Assembly (NCBI RefSeq): GCF_010183535.1
Contig: NC_071333.1
Coordinates: 12,274,587-12,338,586, forward strand
Direction: 5' to 3'
Length of the DNA stretch: 64,000 nucleotides
DNA from: Caenorhabditis remanei
Taxonomy: Eukaryota; Nematoda; Chromadorea; Rhabditida; Rhabditidae
The notes beneath the pieces are model-generated. The model did no database searches, was not told the origin of the DNA, and saw only the letters and a program-made list of their open reading frames with translations. The stretch's first letter is position 1. Each line of letters starts with the position of its first letter. A program made the position numbers and the translations under genes. Of this stretch, positions 37,001 to 49,458 are shown one piece after another.

Positions 37001-40000
37001 TGCTTTACAAATCCTCAGTCGTTCCTCATTCTCATCAAACAATGCACCCTGCAACAATAATCATTTTGTTTTGACTCAATTCATGAATTGGCTACTTTTT
37101 CTATTGTTGTTTCCTTGTTTTTCACATTTGGTTTGCATCCAACATACTTATTGATTTGTCGTGGGATTGCTTGACATTCAACATCTCTCTGCGAGTGATT
37201 TGTCTGAAGTTTTGAGAATAAACTGAGTGAAACTTATGATTATAATTACCTTGCTCTGAAGTTGCTCAACATGATCTATACTACTCAACAACTTCTTCTC
37301 AAGTTCTGCTTTCTGAAGATGAGCCTGCATCTTTTGGTCTTCTAAATCTTTCTTGAGACTGCTGATTTCCAGTTTCAGCCTTTCAATCATTGCTTCATTC
37401 GCTCGTATGTGTTCTGTCAAGTAGTCGTCCCGTTCTTTTTTGATATTCATAGAATCATTGAGAAGTTTAGCAAGTTCGTCTTCGAAAAACTCTTGATCAT
37501 GTTTTAATCTGGCTGCTATCTCGTTTTTGTCCTGAAAATTTGATTGTTGTGGAATTAATTTCTGGTTACGAGTTTTACTTACCTTTGACAATTGGAGAAT
37601 CTCCGCTTCCAAAATTGGAACTTTCTCAGCTATCAATGTCATTTCCTCGAGAGATTTTTTATATTGATCCCTCTCGTTCTGTTTCAACGACAGTTCTCTT
37701 GTTTGTTCTTTTCTGATATCTTCCAGTTGTTTTGTCAATGCATCAACCAATTCCGTTTTTGCCAGAAGAATCTCTTCGACTTCTTTGAATTTGTCCACCA
37801 AAGTCGTGTTTTTAGCACTGTATTCTTTTTGAAGATCCTAAATACAAATATGTGAAAAAAGAACATTAAAAATAGTAAGCGTACGTGTAACGTCTGTTGA
37901 GTGCTCAAAAAGTCCGACTCATGTTCGGAAAGTTGTTGAGAAGTAAGTGTTGTTTGAACCTCTTTAGAATGCATAACCTGGTACCTGCAATGAGAAATTG
38001 TGTCGTGAAATGGTCATGAATAAGAGAGCAAACCTTGGATCTGACATGGTTTTCCTCCAGTCTTCCATTTTCTCATCTGTCACAACTAAGTGATGGTCCT
38101 GGATGGTATTCCGGTACACTTGCATTCTCTCCTCCATATAAGAGATGGCACGTTGCATTTGATCCTTTTCATGCTGGAAAACATTCAAGTTTTTCTTTTT
38201 TTTCCAAATTGAAAAGAAAAAAACAAAAAATAGTTAACGCAACGAGCAGGATTCGAACCTACGAGGGCAAAGCCCAGTGGATTGGGGTAAGGTCCACCTC
38301 CTTAACCACTCGGACATCGTTGCACAAAAACAAAAAGTATATGGGATTAGTGATATACTAATAAAAAGTTGAGGCAGTCGCGTGTGAACCAGCAAAATTT
38401 AGAAAAGTACGTTTGGAGTTTAATCCTCACCTGCAGTCGGTTGGCTGTGTTGAGAGAGGCCACAATTTCTGCAGCCTTTGAGTCAATGTCATCGTTTGCG
38501 TCTTTCAAAGCGGCTTCGAGTTTCAATCGGTCATCATCTGCCTTTTCAAGATCTCTTCTGAATATATTGGCATCTTCCTCAAGTTCCTCTATTCTAAATT
38601 TTGCTTCCGAAAAAGTTTGGCGAAGGTTGTCAATTTCATTCTTCATCAAGTTTTTAGTTTCCTGACAAGCCTCGAAGGTGCAGTCTGTGATGATGATAGG
38701 ATCCTGGAACATTAAATTTATAATGAATAACATATTGTGAAACTCACATTATGAGAGTCCGCTTCTTTATTAGTATGAGATACGTCTTCCACAATGAATG
38801 CGTTGGGAGTCATCGTGATGTGGCTCTGGAATAGAATAAAGAATGAAAAATTACTTTTTTTGAGTGAAACCTCTGGTGGTGGTTCCATCGCTTTTTGGAG
38901 AACATCTTCGAGTTGTTGAATCTTTACCAGTTGATCTTTAGCGACTATTTCCAACTGGGCTGCTTTGTTTCTCCAGATGAACGCTTCGTTTTGACAAGCC
39001 TTAAATTTCATTAAAAAAGTGTTTTTTAATCAAAGCATTTATTACCTGAATATGATTCAACGCTTCTTGACTGCAGTAAATTGTCTGATTTTTGTTATCA
39101 CCGGTCACCAGCGGAATCATCATTGGACTTGGACTGTGGAGATCTGGTTGTGTGGCAATGATGGATAGAGGCGTTGATGGATCTGCTTGGATTGTTTGAG
39201 AAACTGAACATAAAATGGATGAGATAATTGGAAAGTGATTATCTCATACTTACCAAGTGTTCCGTTTTGATTGGGGTCAGATGGATCAGGTGGGTTATGG
39301 CGAAGATAAAATTCACGTTCCATTTCATCAGTTTGGGTCTCACCGTCTGATCTAGGAGGGTTTAGTTGTTCCTCCAGATATGCGACTCGGGAAGTCAGTT
39401 TTACAGCTTCTTCTCTGCAAAGTATATGAATAAATTGATACAGAAATTCAATTTCAGAATTAAAATGTTCATCAAAACTGAAAAAAATACAAACCTCGCC
39501 GTCATCGTCTCTTGAATGAGTTGGTTGACCCTTACTGCATGCTTTTTTTCCAGCAGTTTCTTCTCCCTTTCGATGTATTCTTTCTCCATTTGCTCTTTTC
39601 TCATCATTTTTTGACCTTCGGCCAGCGTATGCTGGGTCTCGTTGAATATTTCGATCTGGAGGGAAATAAAATAAAAATATTATGGGAAGTATCAAAAAGA
39701 AAAAAACTCGATGACACCACAACTCTCACCTCTTTGACTTTATCTCTCAAATCTGAAAGATGTTTGTCCTTCTCATCTCTTTCGGACAACGCCTGTCGGA
39801 GCTCCTGAAAATAGTGAAAAGTTTTGATTTGTTGCACATCAAGATAATATAAGCTGTCACACCTTTTTCAACTGCGCCAACTCTTTATTCCTTCTTTGTG
39901 TTGGTGTGATATATTCTCCTTGAAGATCGTGATGAGCATGATTGCACCCTTTTTTCTGGCAATGTGGGACGTATCGAGTATCTTTTCCATTCCACCATCT

Positions 40001-40733
40001 TCCAACTATAGCTGATGCAGAACTGCATGTAGAACTTGTTACACTCATCGCATCGTCTAGGTCTGGTGTTTGAAATTGTGCGATCAGATCTTGTTCATTC
40101 AAATCTGAATCTTCGGAATCTAGAATTGCTGTTTGTCTGAAAAATTGAATAGGTTATGTAAATGTGAAGGAAAAATAAACAACCTTATTTGTAAAGCTCG
40201 AGAAGGTTTTTCTTCTTCTCTCCTTCCATTCCCCAGATCTCGCATCAAATGTTCAGAGTCTGTGTTGTTTTCATCACTTGTTTCACCAATGAATGCAACT
40301 GAAATTTAATAATTTTCTCCTGGAAACAAACCTGAAAGAAGTAACCAACCTGCATTTTTCTCCCACCATGTAACTTGTAGCTTTGGTATTCGTGTCGTAC
40401 CCTTTTCGGGAAATCTATCTGGTGAGGGTCGGAATCCGGGCAGTGGAAATAATTTATCCCGTTTTTCATCGCTAACCACCGATGGTCGTTTCAAAATACC
40501 CTTCTTTGGTGGTGGCTCACCGTTTATTTGACTGAAAAATGAGAAAAAAACTGATTAATGATCTTCTCACTTGTTGTCCACAAAATCTATTTTGTGTTCT
40601 TTTCTCTTTTTTAATCCGTTATATCTCTCCTCCCACAGAACTCCAACAAACAAATTGGAAACGTTGAGGCTCACCTCGTAGAAGTGGTCGCCAACTCGTC
40701 ATCTGCCGACGTTGATAGTTCCTCTCGCATCAT
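34074..40733 (-). CDS. Large coiled-coil protein with syntaphilin-like N-terminus and GRIP-like C-terminus
   Basis: About 28 exons from ATG 40733 to stop 34074-34076 encode roughly 1,540 aa. Clear exons: 40675-40733, 40350-40531, 40184-40298, 39863-40136, 39730-39804, 39495-39655, 39254-39414, 39046-39203, 38871-38999, 38748-38825, 38431-38703, 38034-38173, 37885-37984, 37583-37837, 37250-37531, 37203-(donor 37090-37145, uncertain), 36806-37048, 36438-36760, 36213-36390, 35765-35863, 35553-35713, 35357-35500, 35028-35301, 34912-34976, 34759-34852, 34524-34697, 34202-34483, 34074-34151. The N-terminal region has a Cys/His cluster and GEYITPTQRRNKELAQLKK, which resembles the syntaphilin/syntabulin motif (kinesin and mitochondrial cargo adaptors). 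Long heptad-rich coils and an Arg/Ser-rich region (residues coded around 35040-35150) follow. The end (LKFLHDAFYYYLL...LSVMMTILGFT) resembles a GRIP Golgi-targeting domain. I infer an organelle tether or transport adaptor; the homology needs a profile search. Confidence 0.85.
38238..38323 (-). tRNA. Class II tRNA-like gene with an 11-nt anticodon loop
   Basis: The - strand folds as a long-variable-arm (Ser/Leu-type) tRNA of 86 nt. The acceptor stem is GCAACGA with TCGTTGC, the D arm is TCC-GAGTGGTTAA-GGA, the anticodon stem is GTGGA with TCCAC, the variable arm is GGGC-TTT-GCCC, and the T arm is GTAGG-TTCGAAT-CCTGC. All stems pair, and the A and B boxes are intact. The anticodon loop is CCTTACCCCAA, four nt longer than normal, so no anticodon can be assigned with confidence. 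It may be a pseudogene with an altered loop, or one of the nematode V-arm tRNAs with unusual decoding. It lies in, and on the same strand as, an intron of the coiled-coil gene. Confidence 0.8.
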
Positions 40734-43700
40734 GATTTGTGGAGGCGCTGGCGAGAGCAAAAACAGCAGCGAACCTATTAAATTGTATGTCCCGCCACTT
40801 TTTGTTCTGCAACATAATAAAAAAGGTTAGAAGTTGCAATAGACGACGGCAGCGGGGTATGTAGTAAAAAGTAGCAGCAAAAAGTGATGAAGATGATGTC
40901 GTAAATGAGAGGAAGAAAATGAATGTAATAAAAAGAGAAGAGTAGATAGTGAAAAACTTGTATTGCAGAAGAGGGAAATAGAGAAATAAGACCCACTCTT
41001 CCTACTTCAGTTTGTAACACCTCTAATGGAAAAGCCGGATTGGAAGACTACGAGAAAAAGGGGAAAGGAAAGAATGGGAAGTGAGCAGGTGCAAATGAGA
41101 ACCCTAAAAAAGAACAGATGGTGGAAAAAAGACAATGCGGGAAATGAGAGTGAATGAAAAACATTTTCCCTTTTTGCAGCTATTTTTTCAATGAGTTCTG
41201 CAGAAACTCCATATTTGGATGTTTTCATGAAGTTTGAAACTAGATCCCAATTTTCAAAAAAAAACTGAAATTTGATTCCCATTCAAAACAGCTTTAGCTT
41301 TTTCTTTTTTCCAATCGTGATTTCGTAATTTAAAATATGTCTACAAAATGTGCGTATGATTGTAAATAAAACAGAAACATGTGCAAAAAGTGTGGCCGAT
41401 TTCTCCCCCCTCCTTCGATCCCATCACAGAGTCGTCTGTCCGAGATTAGCACGAGGCCCTCTTTCATTTTCTCCGGACGGAATTGAGAAGCGATAGATAA
41501 ATGTTGAGAAACGATGCAACGCGGAGAGGATGAAGTTGATCCTGCCAGGAGAAGCTAACCTTCCCGCGACAGAGAGAGAGAGAGAATAATCGAATGTGGC
41601 TAAGAGAGACACGGGGTTTGAGAATTGATGTGTGCGTGAGTGAGTATGCTCCGGGAGAGGTCTATCTGTTCGGTTCACACTTTTGATGTAAAATAAAAAC
41701 GTCAAATGATGCGTAACCTACGCAAGATTCATGTTATGTGTTTTTTGTTATGAACTCAACCAAAAACAACTGATCGGGTAAACATAGATCTAAAAATGAA
41801 CATTGTTCAAGTTTTTAGCAGAAAGAATGCAAACATTGTTGTAACAAATCAATTTCAACTCAAAAAATCTCAAAAATGATGGAAAACCTGAACTTCCATG
41901 AGTTTCTATTTTCTAATTGCATATTTCTTACTTGTCAAAAAATCTATTCGAAAAATGAAGTAGTTTTTTTCTAGTAAAGAAATATTATAGTGAAATGGAA
42001 AGAAGAGATTCCACTTCTAGACGGAATTCCCATCCCTTTCAACAAAAAAAAGAAGGAGCAAAAAAGGGACGTCAGAAGAAAAACATATGTGGGATGAAAA
42101 AAGAAAGAGAAGAAAAACACACAAGAGCAAAAAAGAGAAAGAAGATGCACATTAAAATAAATGTAAGAGCGTGTGAATACACAAATAGAAATTGGCCGCC
42201 ACTAAAGACAAGAGAGATCTCAATGAGCATTTTTGGGAGAGAAGTCAATTGGCATGTTGCCAATTTGTTTTCGCATTGCCAACTGAACACATACACCAAA
42301 TATGAAAGAGGCATTGCCAACCCGACGTGAGCTCGCCCCCGCCGTATCGATTTTTGTGCCTCGCCATTTTCTATTTTACTCCATATTCCGGTTTTTCAAC
42401 CACCTAGCGTGCGCGTACGGGACAAGACTTCATACAATACAGAAGACAACAACAGTCTGTTATTATTTCGACTGTCACTACTATTCACGTTCCGCTATAG
42501 AAAAAAAAAGAGTTTCAAAGTGGTGGAATCGTTGAAGAGGGGTTTTTGATGAACGCGAAAAAGGAATAAAGCAGAGAATTCTCACATTTGGGAAAAATTT
42601 CAAGTCGGTGGGAATTTCTAAAAAGAAGTTTCAAACGCCGTAATTTGGCAAATTTTGAAAGTAATAAAAATAAAAGGGGTATTAAATTTTTTCCAAGTTT
42701 CAAAAAAGTTCTTAATTATTTCGTTTTATTGTATACTTTTGTAGGTTCGATAGTTATCAGATTTTTGCTTACTATCTACAATTTTTTCACAAATCTATAT
42801 CAGAAACGGTTTTTTATTTTTCCAAACTAGGAAACGTAATAAATAAACTCTGAAAAATTTCCTTATTCTACAGGAGGTGTAAATACAAAAAAAAATTGAA
42901 TTCATTAGAGACAGACGAAATAAGCGGTATTATCAAGTGGCGCAGTTCTACTGATAACAATGATAAACTTCATAAACGATTGTTTTTAAAAACGTCTTTA
43001 CCTGTTTCTTGAAAACAAGACCTCACGGTAAACATCATAGTCGGGAGAACTGGAAAAAGAGAAAACCGAAAGAGAGAAGATACACAGAAGAAAAGTCGTC
43101 AAAAGTTACGATGTGCATATATGGAAAGCAAATGTGTTTTTCCAGAGGTTCTGGAAATGTGAAGTGAACGGAGAAATGGTGATACGTCACTAGACAAAGA
43201 AAAAGAAAAATAAGAATTAAGACATTGAAAAAAGTGAGAAGATAGTTCAAAGCACGACGACAGTTTGCCAGTAATTCGAGCGCTATCCGTAGTGACATGT
43301 CGTCGGGAGCACAGTGTTGTGCTCTGCTAATGCCGTGACAACTGGTGCGACGCGGAGAAAAACGAGACATGTACGTGGCGGTCTTCTTCTCTTTGAGAAA
43401 CGGAGAACCCGGACGCGGCACCTCCCGAAACATGCTTTAAACACTGGAGAGATCACCCAGCTCATTGCTAAAGTGAGTTGGGGTCTCCAGTATTCTTTCT
43501 GTGACTTTTTTATGACGAGCGGATAGTGGGTTGAGAGTGGACTGTTGCAGTCGGGTTGGCGTGGTTTGACAAATGTGAATTGGGTCTGCGTCTCCAGTTT
43601 GGTATGGTGACATTGCGAAAAGCGGAAATATGATAGATCGGCGGACCGACTACCCGATGGCAATTCTATTAGGTTTTGTCCCGAAAAAAACCACAAAAAA

Positions 43701-44631
43701 ACCGAAGATTTTGCCACCGAGTGTAATTAAACTTTGGTGGTGTCACTTGGTGTTCCAAAACATTTTTTGAAAGTTTAAACACCACTAATACACATGTTTG
43801 TTGTAATGATTTAGTGAGGCTGTGAGATACAACTATTCTCACATAAAATACTGTGAAACTGATCCATTTTCCATTTGTGATAATTATAAATAAAAGAAAT
43901 GCAGCTATAAAAAAGTGGATCAAAGAAATAATAGAGAACGAAAAATCTTATGACCTACTCAACTGAAAATGTTGTGACCGACGGGTGAAAAAGTAAAGGA
44001 TGGTCGAAAATCCTGAAGGATGGAAACGTTAGAACAGTTGTCAGTTGAGTGGACATGTTATCGAGATGAGTTATTGGGTAATAATGTCCGATGAGCTTTT
44101 GAGTTTCTTTACGTTTTCCTTGATAGTGTGTTTCTTGTGTAGTATTCAACATTTTTTTACCGTCTCTAAAGACCGCATCGCAGAGCCTGATTTATCAGCT
44201 TAATCCGAAAATGATGTGGGCAGGTTACATGGTGCCCAACAATTGGAATTAGTTTTATTTTAACTCTTCTAATCCTGAAGTACTTACGTGGATGCGCCTT
44301 CCAAATGGATTACGCTATCTGAATGTTGACATTATTTTGGTCAGTTCAAAATTATGAACCATCCTGCTCCTTGGCTACACAAAAAGCTGTTATTTAAAGC
44401 TTTACTGTTCCAGATTGCATAAATTTTGCTCGAAACTATATATATTGAATACATCTCTCTACTCGAACTCTTCCATTTATATCTTTTCCTGGAAAATGGG
44501 AAAAATGACCGGAAAAACGACAATAGAACAATCGGTTCAATCTTTCAGAATTTATTGGTAAGATAATATCCCACAAAGCAGTATTTCAAAAGAGTTCAGA
44601 TTGAAGAAGAAAAAAAACAGTCATCAGTCGT
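40734..44631. other. Non-coding region upstream of the coiled-coil gene
   Basis: Nearly 4 kb without a supportable gene. It includes a GA microsatellite (41571-41585), purine-rich blocks near 42000-42180, and a GC-richer patch at 43250-43440 with a small palindrome (GAGCACA-GTGT-TGTGCTC near 43299). The palindrome patch may be a promoter or 5' leader exon for the - strand coiled-coil gene. The 132-codon ORF across it (43035-43433, -) has no recognisable motif. The 3'UTR of the first PMP3 gene lies at about 44545-44631. Confidence 0.45.
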
Positions 44632-44870
44632 TTAGTAGGCGAGGATGATGTAGCAAGCGTAGATGATGCCTGGGATGTATCCGAGAATTGTGAGAAGGAT
44701 ACAGATGGCAAGATGATAGGTGCATCCCTTCTCCAAGAAGACTCCGATTGGCTGAAAAGAAGAAAATAAGTTTAGTCTTCACTTCTGAGAACAAAGATCT
44801 GAATATAGAAACTTACTGGGAGAAGAACGGCGCAGATGAACTTTGGAATGTCGGTGCAGGTGAGAGCCAT
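44632..44870 (-). CDS. PMP3/UPF0057 small membrane protein, copy 1
   Basis: Two exons (44817-44870 and 44632-44751) encode 57 aa: MALTCTDIPKFICAVLLP, then PIGVFLEKGCTYHLAICILL, then TILGYIPGIIYACYIILAY. The first helix (about 9-25) and second helix (about 34-55) with LPPIGV and LTILGYIPGII are the PMP3/UPF0057 (yeast Pmp3, plant RCI2) signature. These proteolipids sit in the plasma membrane and affect membrane potential and cation sensitivity. This copy keeps TYHLA like copy 5 but has Cys in place of the usual Asn before ILLTILGY, and Tyr in place of His after PGII. A poly(A) signal (AATAAA on the - strand) lies at 44551-44556. It stands 3.3 kb from the other four copies. Confidence 0.93.
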
Positions 44871-47800
44871 GGCGAACAGAAGTTAGTCTTACTGAAAAAT
44901 AATTGTTTAGTAAGGTTATCAAAGGTGGAGAGTGGAAAAGTTGATGAGAGGAAGGAAGTGCATTCATGAAAAAGTATATCCGATGGGGGGATGTATGTGG
45001 AAATGAATGAATAAGAAGAGGCCAGAAGCATAAGGCGGGGCTAACGTCGCCATGGGGATGGCAGAAAACGGCAAATGTCATGGGTGACTGTGAAAAAAAA
45101 CAGCAACCAATGCTATGGGAAACTGTGGGAAAATAGCAACGTGCTTTGATTTTTTGGGCATATGACTAACGCGGAGAATAGCTTTTTCAGAAGAATCTAG
45201 GTTGTTTGACGTCCGTGTTTGGGAATATTCCAATGTTGTTTTCAACAGATCAACGTAAATAGGTGATCTTACGAAAAAAGAAAAAACTGTTGTTTGTGTT
45301 CTTGTAGTGGGATGGCTGACTAACTGACTGTAAGTGTTGCACAACTTGTTGCATCTCAGATCACCAAACTTTGATGATGTTCAAATCTGTGTTTGAGGTA
45401 ATATGAGTCAATAATACCTATTGGTTTGAAAGAGAAATTGGTTGACTGAGTGAAACGAAAATATGAACAGAAAACCGCCGGCAGGTCGAGTGACTGGTTA
45501 GAAATGGGTGGAGTGCCGAAGAGGACTTCAATGTTTGCGGAAAGTGAGGAAACAATGAGAGGAGAAGTGGAAGAGAACATAGAATTGATGTTTCCATAGA
45601 AATGACATGACAATTCGAAAGTTAGCCTCTAGGGGTGTATCATACGATAATCAGATTTCGTATTTTGTGTTCAATGAAACGAACAAATGTGATTAGCAAA
45701 AAGCTCGTGGTTTCAAAGCTTTTATAACAGATGGCATTATTGGAAATTTTTCATAAACAACATGTTGTTCTGTTCATATGGCCGGAACGTTCCTGTCATA
45801 GAGACCAGAGACCGAGAACGGAATAACAGAGGTCATTGGTCGAAAGAATACAACAACAAGGATATTGAAACTTGGTGTCCGTTTCTCTCATGGAAATATA
45901 CTTCCTAGTGCAACTTTTTTTTATTCCGGAATGTTGTTAAGTACTCTACAACGCCCATACTAATACCAACAAAACACACCTATTCTTCTTTTTTTATAGC
46001 AACTCTGATAAGAAAAACGTTCAACCTAAATATTTATAGTCATGTTTTTCTACTATTATAAAATAGAGAATATGAGCGTGTGGGTAAGTTTTAGTCTTTA
46101 GATCAAACATAAAATTTGCGGATGGCAAAGAGAAATCACCAGCTGATAGAGCTTTGGTACTAAACAAAGAGGTCTCTGTTGGCAGGTTTATATTCGTTCC
46201 TGCGAAAACTTCAAATGAGAAACAAACATTGGCTAAAAAGTAATATATTACTGAATAGTATAATTTGGATAGGCTTTAAATATTCTTCACAGCTGCAAAT
46301 TTTCGTATTTTTTGCCACTGGACTCTTGAGTCACACCGGTCTAGTGTAAAAGTGTTGAAATAACCAAAAGTTTTTCGTTCAACTGAGTGATGACTACTCG
46401 TTAAGAAATTTTCTTCGAAACGACAAAAACTTCTCGAAACTAATTTTCTTAGAATACATCTAAAAGACAAAACACTAACATGCCAAACGACTAGTGTTGA
46501 ATTTTTCACGACTGCCGAAAAAGACCAAAAAGTCAAGTTAGGAGAATAAGATATTTTTGTGAAAAATAGGAATTGAAAAATAGAATCTTTGCGTTTTCTA
46601 ATTTTCTCTTTACCTATTTATACGTTTGTGACAGGATGAAAAAAAATCGCTGCCGAGAGGTAAGAGGCAGAAGACATTTTTCTTTCATATGTGCACTTAA
46701 CAAACAATCTACTGTTTCTTTGAACGCTGAGTAATACTTGGCAGTAGTCGTAATTTCACAATATGCAGCCAACTGACTCATTGGGGTTTCAAAATTTCTG
46801 AGCAGAAGGCATGTTGGAAGAAGGAAAGAAAAGAAGGCAAGGAAAAACAATTACTGCTAACTGAAGATGCAGATGAGAATAGTGGCTTCTCAGTCCCTAA
46901 ATTGAAAATGTAGTGAATGTAGGGATGTGAGGCTGAGAAGAAGCGGCAACAACAACAAAATAAAGGACCAGAGGTCAACTGACTGGTTGAATAACGCGGA
47001 GTCTGCCCTATGGGTTATCCAATCTTTGATCATTGAGTTGTCAGTGGTGAATAACAAACGAAAGGAATATATCACAGAATAGAAGAAGCGTCATGATAAT
47101 TTTTTCGAGGAAATAAAGCGGAGGGCTGAATAAGGGAGCAACTAGACACCATGTTGCCTTCTTTTTCATGTACGAATTCCGCGTGCTGAAGGACAAAACA
47201 ACGAAGACACGACAAGAAGAAAGAGAGAAGAAGTTTGTCCTTCCAGTCTCAGTGGACCAATTTTTCAATTTGGAATCTTCTTTTCCCCTAGTTTTATACA
47301 ACATAGCCGTGGCTTCTTCTTGTCAAAAAACAGACCGAAAAGTAAAACAAAACTTTTTTCAAATTTATGTCAAATTTATGTCGAATTTGTGTCGAATTTG
47401 TGTCCAGTTGCGCAAAGTTTTCTAACAATTGTAACAAGATCAGAGAAACAGTATATCGTGACTGGCGAAAACTTTTTAGCCAGGTCAAAAGTCCAACTAC
47501 CAGATTTCCTCATTATGTCGTGAATATTATGTCGACCTTTGTATCTATATCAAAATATTAACAAAAAATTGCTGAGTGAAAGTGAAAAATAGAGAAAACC
47601 TGACGTTGCTAGTCTCCACTTTTCTATTTCCCTGCGTTTCCATTCTCTGCCAATCAGTCAGCAGTAAACAATCTATTTTTCTATTTCCCTCCATCATTCA
47701 TCATTTTCAAAGGATCTGTGGTTACAGTTCATTTCTTTTTCAGAAAATGTTGAGTCACAATGACTTTCGAAAACGTTTCATTATGTACACAAAAGAAATT

Positions 47801-47958
47801 TCAATATAAAGATGACAAAATCTCAGGTGAATTGCTCGGGAGGAGTGTCATTATTATGAGATGGGTAGAGATTTCGAGAAGTGAACAGAATTTGATGAAA
47901 GGAATTTTGATTTGAAGAATGGGATGTCATAATGATGATAAGCAAGGTTTGAGCATAA
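44871..47958. other. Spacer between PMP3 copies 1 and 2
   Basis: No gene seen. It includes a block at about 47110-47215 that resembles the upstream regions of copies 2, 3 and 4 (CACCATGTTG...CATGTACGAATTCCGCGTGC). From about 47570 to 47958 it matches the 3' flank of copy 5, including CAGTAAACAATCTATTTT and ATTATGAGATGGG. Low-complexity TTTATGTC/TTTGTGTC repeats occur at 47363-47402. Confidence 0.5.
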
Positions 47959-48195
47959 TTAATAAAATAGGATGATGTAGCACGCGTAAATGATGCCTGG
48001 GATGTATCCGAGAATTGTGAGCAAAATGCAGATGATGAGATGATTGTCGCATCCCTTCTCCAAGAAGACTCCGATTGGCTGTAAATACGAATTTTTTTCC
48101 GATACTGATTTTCAATATCAGTTGCTAGAAATGAAACTCACTGGGAGAAGAATGGCGCAGAGAAGCTTTGGAATGTCAGCGCAGGTGAGAGGCAT
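47959..48195 (-). CDS. PMP3/UPF0057 small membrane protein, copy 2
   Basis: Exons 48142-48195 and 47959-48078 encode 57 aa, beginning MPLTCADIPKLLCAILLP and ending CYIILFY. The intron splits the protein after residue 18, exactly as in the other copies. It differs from copy 1 by Pro2, Ala6, DNHLI in the inter-helix turn and Phe near the C-terminus. The two-helix fold, LPPIGV, LEKGC and LTILGYIPGII are intact, so it should be functional. The downstream block (TTTCAATATAAAG, then ATTATGAGATGGG near 47805-47865) is shared with copies 3-5. Confidence 0.93.
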
Positions 48196-49458
48196 GATGA
48201 ACAGAAGTTAGTTTTTCTGGAAAAGAATAATCTGGTTACGATCTTATAGGAAAGGGAAAAAGAGAAAAAAAGTGTCATCATAAAGAGGAAGGTCATATGC
48301 ACATCTGTTCAGAAACCAATGAAATGAGAAGAATCATGACAGGGATGGGTAAATGCACAAAATGTCATTAAAAATTTTTGAGAAATGCGATTTTTTCTAT
48401 TGGGAGTGTAAAAACTAAAACGTTTGTATGAAAAATTAACGTTGGTAGTGAATTTGTTACTTCATGAGCCGGTTTGTTGAAATGGTTCACATGTTAAACA
48501 AGAATAGTTAAGAAAAATATCATCTAAACATAAGAAACTTAATGGAAACATTAGTCGACATTGAGCACAAATTTAAAATTTGATACAACTTTGAAAAAAA
48601 AAAGTGAAGTTGAAAGTGTAAAAAGCAAAGATTGGGAAACATTGAAATGACAAAATAGAGCTCCGCCAACACAATATATAGATGAAGTGGGAGGAGCCTA
48701 TAAGGCATCACCAAGAGACCAATGTTGTTTTCATTTTTGTGATGTTCTGTTTCCGTGTGCTAAAGCACTAAACAACAGCATGGAAGAGGTAAACATACAA
48801 AAAGAAGCAGCTTGTGATGCCATAATCGTTGGGTTGATTATTAATTTAGGTTACTGTTTCCAGAACATTTATTTCAGAAATTTTTTTATCTACATGACAT
48901 CATTAAAAACCAATTTCACATTTTTGAGACATTTGGTGGTGAAACCCAACATTTTTGTAGCTTTGTTCAAAACTATGCTTGTTACAAATGGAATCTATAA
49001 AATTATGACTACTGAATATCGTTTTGAAAATGTCTAAATTAGAGCATAATCCATAATCCACATACATCGGGGTTTATAACACAATGTATTTAGGTATTTA
49101 GTTCTTTTCAAATTCAATTCTGTCTCTTTGGAATATTATGAAATAAGAAATTTGCGTTGGCGAGTAAATATTTTTCTTTTTCTGACCGATTATGGGCTGA
49201 ATTCTGGCCAACATTATTCCAACATTCTTTTTCTCCATTTACCATTTTCATATGGCAACTAGTAGGTTCTTTTTCGAAATACCCTAAGTAACAGAGTTTG
49301 ATCGAAATTGTTTTATTATATACACACAAAAAATTTCAATTCAATGTAAAGGCAACAAAATCACAAGTAAATAGCTTGGTAAAAGCATCATTATTATGAG
49401 ATGGGGGAGATTTTGAAAAGTGAATGAAAATGGTCTCCGTGTCAATGTTTGGGCATGT
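48196..49458. other. Spacer between PMP3 copies 2 and 3
   Basis: Contains the upstream block of copy 2 (about 48655-48790, with TATATAG/TATAAGG boxes and CCAATGTTGTTTTCATTTTTG) and the 3' block of copy 3 (about 49312-49440). No separate gene is seen; the 116-codon ORF at 48687-49037 only overlaps the repeat block. Confidence 0.5.

Noticed and set aside
41995..42330. Lys/Arg-rich 111-codon ORF
   Set aside because: It is a direct read of a purine-rich tract, with no domain or splice support.
43035..43433. 132-codon - strand ORF near a GC patch
   Set aside because: The first half has somewhat coding-like composition, but the rest is F/L/S spacer. It could be a leader exon; evidence is too weak.
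47363..47402. Repeats of TTTATGTC/TTTGTGTC as a CRISPR-like array
   Set aside because: Short direct tandem repeats without spacers in a eukaryotic genome; plain minisatellite.
48687..49037. 116-codon + strand ORF between PMP3 copies
   Set aside because: It starts in the repeated upstream block of copy 2 and has no equivalent frame in the other blocks.
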